From a virus: a DNA stretch of 48,303 bases. Position 1 is the stretch's first letter; each line of letters begins with the position of its first letter. Both the position numbers and the translations under genes were made by a program. The stretch is from IMG/VR virus record IMGVR_UViG_3300035670_000338, positions 1 through 48,303 of that record. One strand, 5' to 3'. This document shows, piece by piece, positions 46,630 through 48,303 of the stretch. The notes under the pieces were generated by a model. It did no database searches and was not told the origin of the DNA. It worked only from the letters and a program-made list of their open reading frames with translations.

Positions 46630-47268
46630 CTATTTAACTGGGGTAAATGGATTCTCAATGATTGGCCTGTCCCAGTAAACCGACCAATCGGCGTTCGGAG
46701 TTTTATTGGGAAACTTTGGACCAAGGTTCATGCTTACTACCCTCCGTGGTTGATCTACGTTATGTCGTGCGGTCATATGTGTTATGTAGGAATTGAATAT
46801 CACAAGCATTCCAACTTCAGGCTTAACAGCAAAATTTCCCTGCATCACCCCGCACCACTGGGTAGAGAATATCAATTCAGCTGATCCATCCGGAACTTCC
46901 GGATAGTAGGCAATTGAATAATACTCTTCTGGGTGTGAATGAAGATTTGAGTGATGACTATGGGCTATGACACTCTGGTTTTTTATCAAGTCAACAGACC
47001 ACATGTCATGTATTTCATATTCATTTCCGGTCATCTTCTCAAGTGCAGAAAGTATTACTTTTTCAAGTCTTACTATTTCTGGTGTTACTGGAACAACAAG
47101 ATCTTCATACTGAACAAATCCACGACTTACCCATCTGTGCTCTGGACATTCTTGTTTAATTGGAACGCTGTAAAGCCTCAAGTCAGACGCAACTTGATCA
47201 TGGTTAATTTCATCAAGAAATGTTTTATAAATACTCTGCCGAATAATCGGTATTTCAAGTATTTCCAT
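46630..47268 (-). CDS. Putative 2OG-Fe(II) oxygenase (first of tandem pair)
   Basis: A 212-residue paralog of the next gene. Likely ligands are H103/H105 in VIAHSHHSN and H164 in FNSYITHMTARH, with R175/R176 for 2-oxoglutarate. SHPEEYYSIAYYPEVPDGSA and ELIFSTQW are the strand region that aligns with the second copy. The N-terminal 80 residues differ more between the paralogs, suggesting distinct substrates. No good ribosome site precedes the ATG (14 bases after the lipoprotein stop), so translation may be coupled. Enzymes of this type in phages often modify small metabolites or proteins; none is proven here. Confidence 0.82.
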   Translation of the reverse strand: MEILEIPIIRQSIYKTFLDEINHDQVASDLRLYSVPIKQECPEHRWVSRGFVQYEDLVVPVTPEIVRLEKVILSALEKMTGNEYEIHDMWSVDLIKNQSVIAHSHHSNLHSHPEEYYSIAYYPEVPDGSAELIFSTQWCGVMQGNFAVKPEVGMLVIFNSYITHMTARHNVDQPRRVVSMNLGPKFPNKTPNADWSVYWDRPIIENPFTPVK

Positions 47269-47282
47269 ATACTTGAGGATTG

Positions 47283-47711
47283 CTACCCGCGACTCAATTC
47301 GTCAATAGCGGAATCAAGAAACCACTGATTGTTAGGGCAGAAATTCCAGACTGCCTCACGCAGCAGGGAACCCATCACTCCGCCGTCGACGCCAGTGTTG
47401 TACATCATTGTTACGAAGTCCTCAAATGAGGTTCCCTCATCAATTGCATCGCACACCAGGTAGCCAAGCTTTAGGAGATCAACCTTGCCCAGCTTGTTGA
47501 CCACCCATGAATGGTCGGCCATTACGCCAGCAATAAATTTATCTTCTGCAGACATTGCTGTTGTTGTTTCAACTGGAGCACTCGTTGTTTCCGGGGCAGG
47601 GTTCGTCACCTCTGGCTGAGTCGTAGTTGCTTCTCTCTCTATAACTACAGTTCTTGAACCACAGGCTGTGATTAGTAGTGCTAAAGATGCTGCCACAATG
47701 ATTTTTTTCAC
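47283..47711 (-). CDS. DUF732-type lipoprotein
   Basis: A 142-residue protein with a signal peptide and lipobox (LALLITACGS, Cys17), so the mature protein should be tethered outside the host membrane. A Thr/Pro-rich linker (residues 25-52) leads to a domain with DKFIAGVMADHSW, LGYLVCDAIDEGTS and AVWNFCPNN. The two Cys and the final CP match DUF732, a domain widespread in Actinobacteria. I use GTG at 47711 as start. The domain points to an actinobacterial host and may have been acquired from one. A role in surface exclusion or host-envelope change is possible (inference). Confidence 0.85.
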   Translation of the reverse strand: MKKIIVAASLALLITACGSRTVVIEREATTTQPEVTNPAPETTSAPVETTTAMSAEDKFIAGVMADHSWVVNKLGKVDLLKLGYLVCDAIDEGTSFEDFVTMMYNTGVDGGVMGSLLREAVWNFCPNNQWFLDSAIDELSRG

Positions 47712-47815
47712 TATATTTTCTTTCTATTTGATTGGACTACGCAATGGTAGCGGGTACCGCCCCCACCCCTCCACCACCACGGTGGCGTTGCTCTTTACAC
47801 CATACCAATGCCTGT
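47712..47815 (-). other. Structured, G-rich intergenic RNA region
   Basis: The gap between tRNA-Pro and the lipoprotein gene has no ORF. It contains an 8-of-9 inverted repeat (47741-47749 with 47803-47811) enclosing a G-rich minus-strand run at 47778-47757 with several GG/GGGG/GGGGG tracts, and the palindrome CCACCGTGGTGG. It could fold as a stable RNA or G-quadruplex. I tested it as a tRNA and rejected that. Confidence 0.35.
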
Positions 47816-47888
47816 CCGAATGGCAGGATTTGAACCTGCGACCCCCTGGTCCCAAACCAGGTGCGCTACCAAACTGCGCCACATTCGG
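47816..47888 (-). tRNA. tRNA-Pro (TGG)
   Basis: A 73-base cloverleaf with acceptor CCGAATG/CATTCGG, anticodon stem CCTGG/CCAGG around TTTGGGA (anticodon TGG) and T-arm AGGTTCAAATCCT. CCA is not encoded (CAG follows the discriminator). It is 6 bases from tRNA-Leu. Confidence 0.95.
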
Positions 47889-47894
47889 TTGTGT

Positions 47895-47977
47895 GGGGAA
47901 TGAGGGACTTGAACCCTCACGGTATTTCTACCGGGGGATTTTAAGTCCCCTGCGTCTGCCCGTTCCGCCAATCCCCC
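47895..47977 (-). tRNA. tRNA-Leu (TAA)
   Basis: An 83-base class II tRNA: acceptor GGGGGAT/ATTCCCC (one G-T pair), anticodon stem GGGGA/TCCCC around CTTAAAA (anticodon TAA), a long variable arm (CGGTAGAAATACCG) and T-arm GGGTTCAAGTCCC. CCA is not encoded. Confidence 0.95.
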
Positions 47978-47985
47978 TTCATATT

Positions 47986-48192
47986 CTATCTTCCCCTAGA
48001 TTCCGACCATTTGTCAAGAGCATTGTCTAGATCCTTGCCACTGCGAATTGAGTCCTCTAGGGAGTCGCCAGATTGACGCAGGCGTTCAATTTCATTAGCT
48101 GCCTCAAGGCATGCCATTGGAATAATGTTCCCCGACATGGGGCCACGGAGGGTGGCGATATCCCGTAGTCGGGTCACAATGTCATCAGTCAT
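47986..48192 (-). CDS. Small helical protein with EIERLR motif
   Basis: A 68-residue protein (MTDDIVTRLRDIATLRGPMS at the start) with MACLEAANEIERLRQSG, a pattern common in small phage proteins of unknown function. I use the ATG at 48192, which overlaps the previous gene's stop (ATGACTGA). The frame is open farther upstream but would run through that gene. It is 8 bases from tRNA-Leu. The C-terminus is charged and helical. Confidence 0.72.
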   Translation of the reverse strand: MTDDIVTRLRDIATLRGPMSGNIIPMACLEAANEIERLRQSGDSLEDSIRSGKDLDNALDKWSESRGR

Positions 48193-48303
48193 GGCGTTCA
48201 ACCCAAGCGTTTCGTTCTCTATAGGCCTCAAGTTCTGCCCGTAGGCGTTCAATCTCGTCAGCGGCTCGCCAACAAACACCGCCAGCCACAGCATTAGTGA
48301 ACT
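48185..48303 (-). CDS. C-terminal part of a small EIERLR-type protein (cut by window edge)
   Basis: The last 38 codons of a minus-strand gene that begins outside the window. WRAADEIERLRAELEAYRER is close to the same motif in the following gene (LEAANEIERLRQ), suggesting tandem paralogs. Its stop overlaps the next ATG. The gene is too short here to appear as a full frame. Confidence 0.62.
   Translation of the reverse strand, partial: FTNAVAGGVCWRAADEIERLRAELEAYRERNAWVERHD

Noticed and set aside
47741-47811. A fifth tRNA gene between tRNA-Pro and the lipoprotein gene
   Set aside because: The outer arms mimic an acceptor stem, but there is no D-arm, anticodon stem or T-loop consensus on either strand.
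1-48303. CRISPR array, insertion sequence, integrase or phage attachment site
   Set aside because: No regularly spaced direct repeats, transposase or integrase motifs were seen. The repeats present are coding repeats or single hairpins.

Overview
This window is a 48.3 kb piece of a contractile-tailed bacteriophage (myovirus) genome. It carries a tail sheath and tube, neck proteins, large terminase, portal, prohead protease, a scaffold-like protein and an HK97-fold major capsid protein. It also has recombination genes, four tRNAs and many accessory enzymes. The host is probably an actinobacterium: a DUF732-type lipoprotein, several protein families best known from actinophages and moderate-to-low GC together suggest a low-GC aquatic actinobacterium. 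That host assignment is inference. The window is incomplete: no tape measure, baseplate, DNA polymerase or lysis genes are seen, so the genome must be larger.

Layout. (1) 12-5162, minus strand: head-tail connector, neck, tail terminator, sheath, tube and a chaperone-like gene, read leftward from a probable extended -10 promoter at 5195-5203. (2) 5223-8878, minus strand: a tightly overlapping ParB-like / PAPS-reductase-like / ParB-like trio (IbrB/IbrA type), two small unknowns and a RuvC-like resolvase. (3) 8879-10044: a lone plus-strand phytanoyl-CoA dioxygenase-type gene flanked by two strong hairpins. (4) 10045-14215, minus strand: HNH nuclease, Cas4/RecB-type nuclease, Rad52-type annealing protein, unknowns and large terminase. 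(5) 14266-41284, plus strand: small membrane protein, portal, two giant open frames (3165 and 2212 codons) around an acidic scaffold-like gene, several unknown probable virion proteins, the capsid gene and a strong terminator. (6) 41361-43885, plus strand: DUF6321-like protein, TauD-type dioxygenase, SNase-type nuclease and small ORFs. (7) 48303-43839, minus strand: a compact operon in which tRNA-Leu, tRNA-Pro, tRNA-Thr and tRNA-Arg lie between a DUF732 lipoprotein, two related 2OG-Fe(II) oxygenases, a sulfotransferase, a cytochrome P450 and a small Cys-rich protein.

The most unusual system is the pair of giant proteins. The first starts with a prohead serine protease domain and continues, in one uninterrupted frame, into a Cys4 module, a Ca-binding-like loop, a complete UvrD/Rep-type SF1 helicase, paired helix-turn-helix segments and a sigma-70 region-2-like domain. 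The second carries two separate HExxH metallopeptidase-like domains. The pentapeptide GLSSG occurs 14 times across the two proteins, at domain borders, and is spelled with different synonymous codons each time, so it is selected at protein level. I infer a polyprotein system. The prohead protease, or another activity, may cut at or near GLSSG, or GLSSG may target segments into the capsid, so that enzymes are packaged and delivered with the DNA. A hairpin that can hide the ribosome binding site of the first giant gene suggests translational control.

The second notable theme is metabolism and sulfur/oxygen chemistry: four 2OG-Fe(II) oxygenases, a P450, a sulfotransferase and a PAPS-reductase-family protein in one phage window, partly arranged in a tRNA-punctuated operon.
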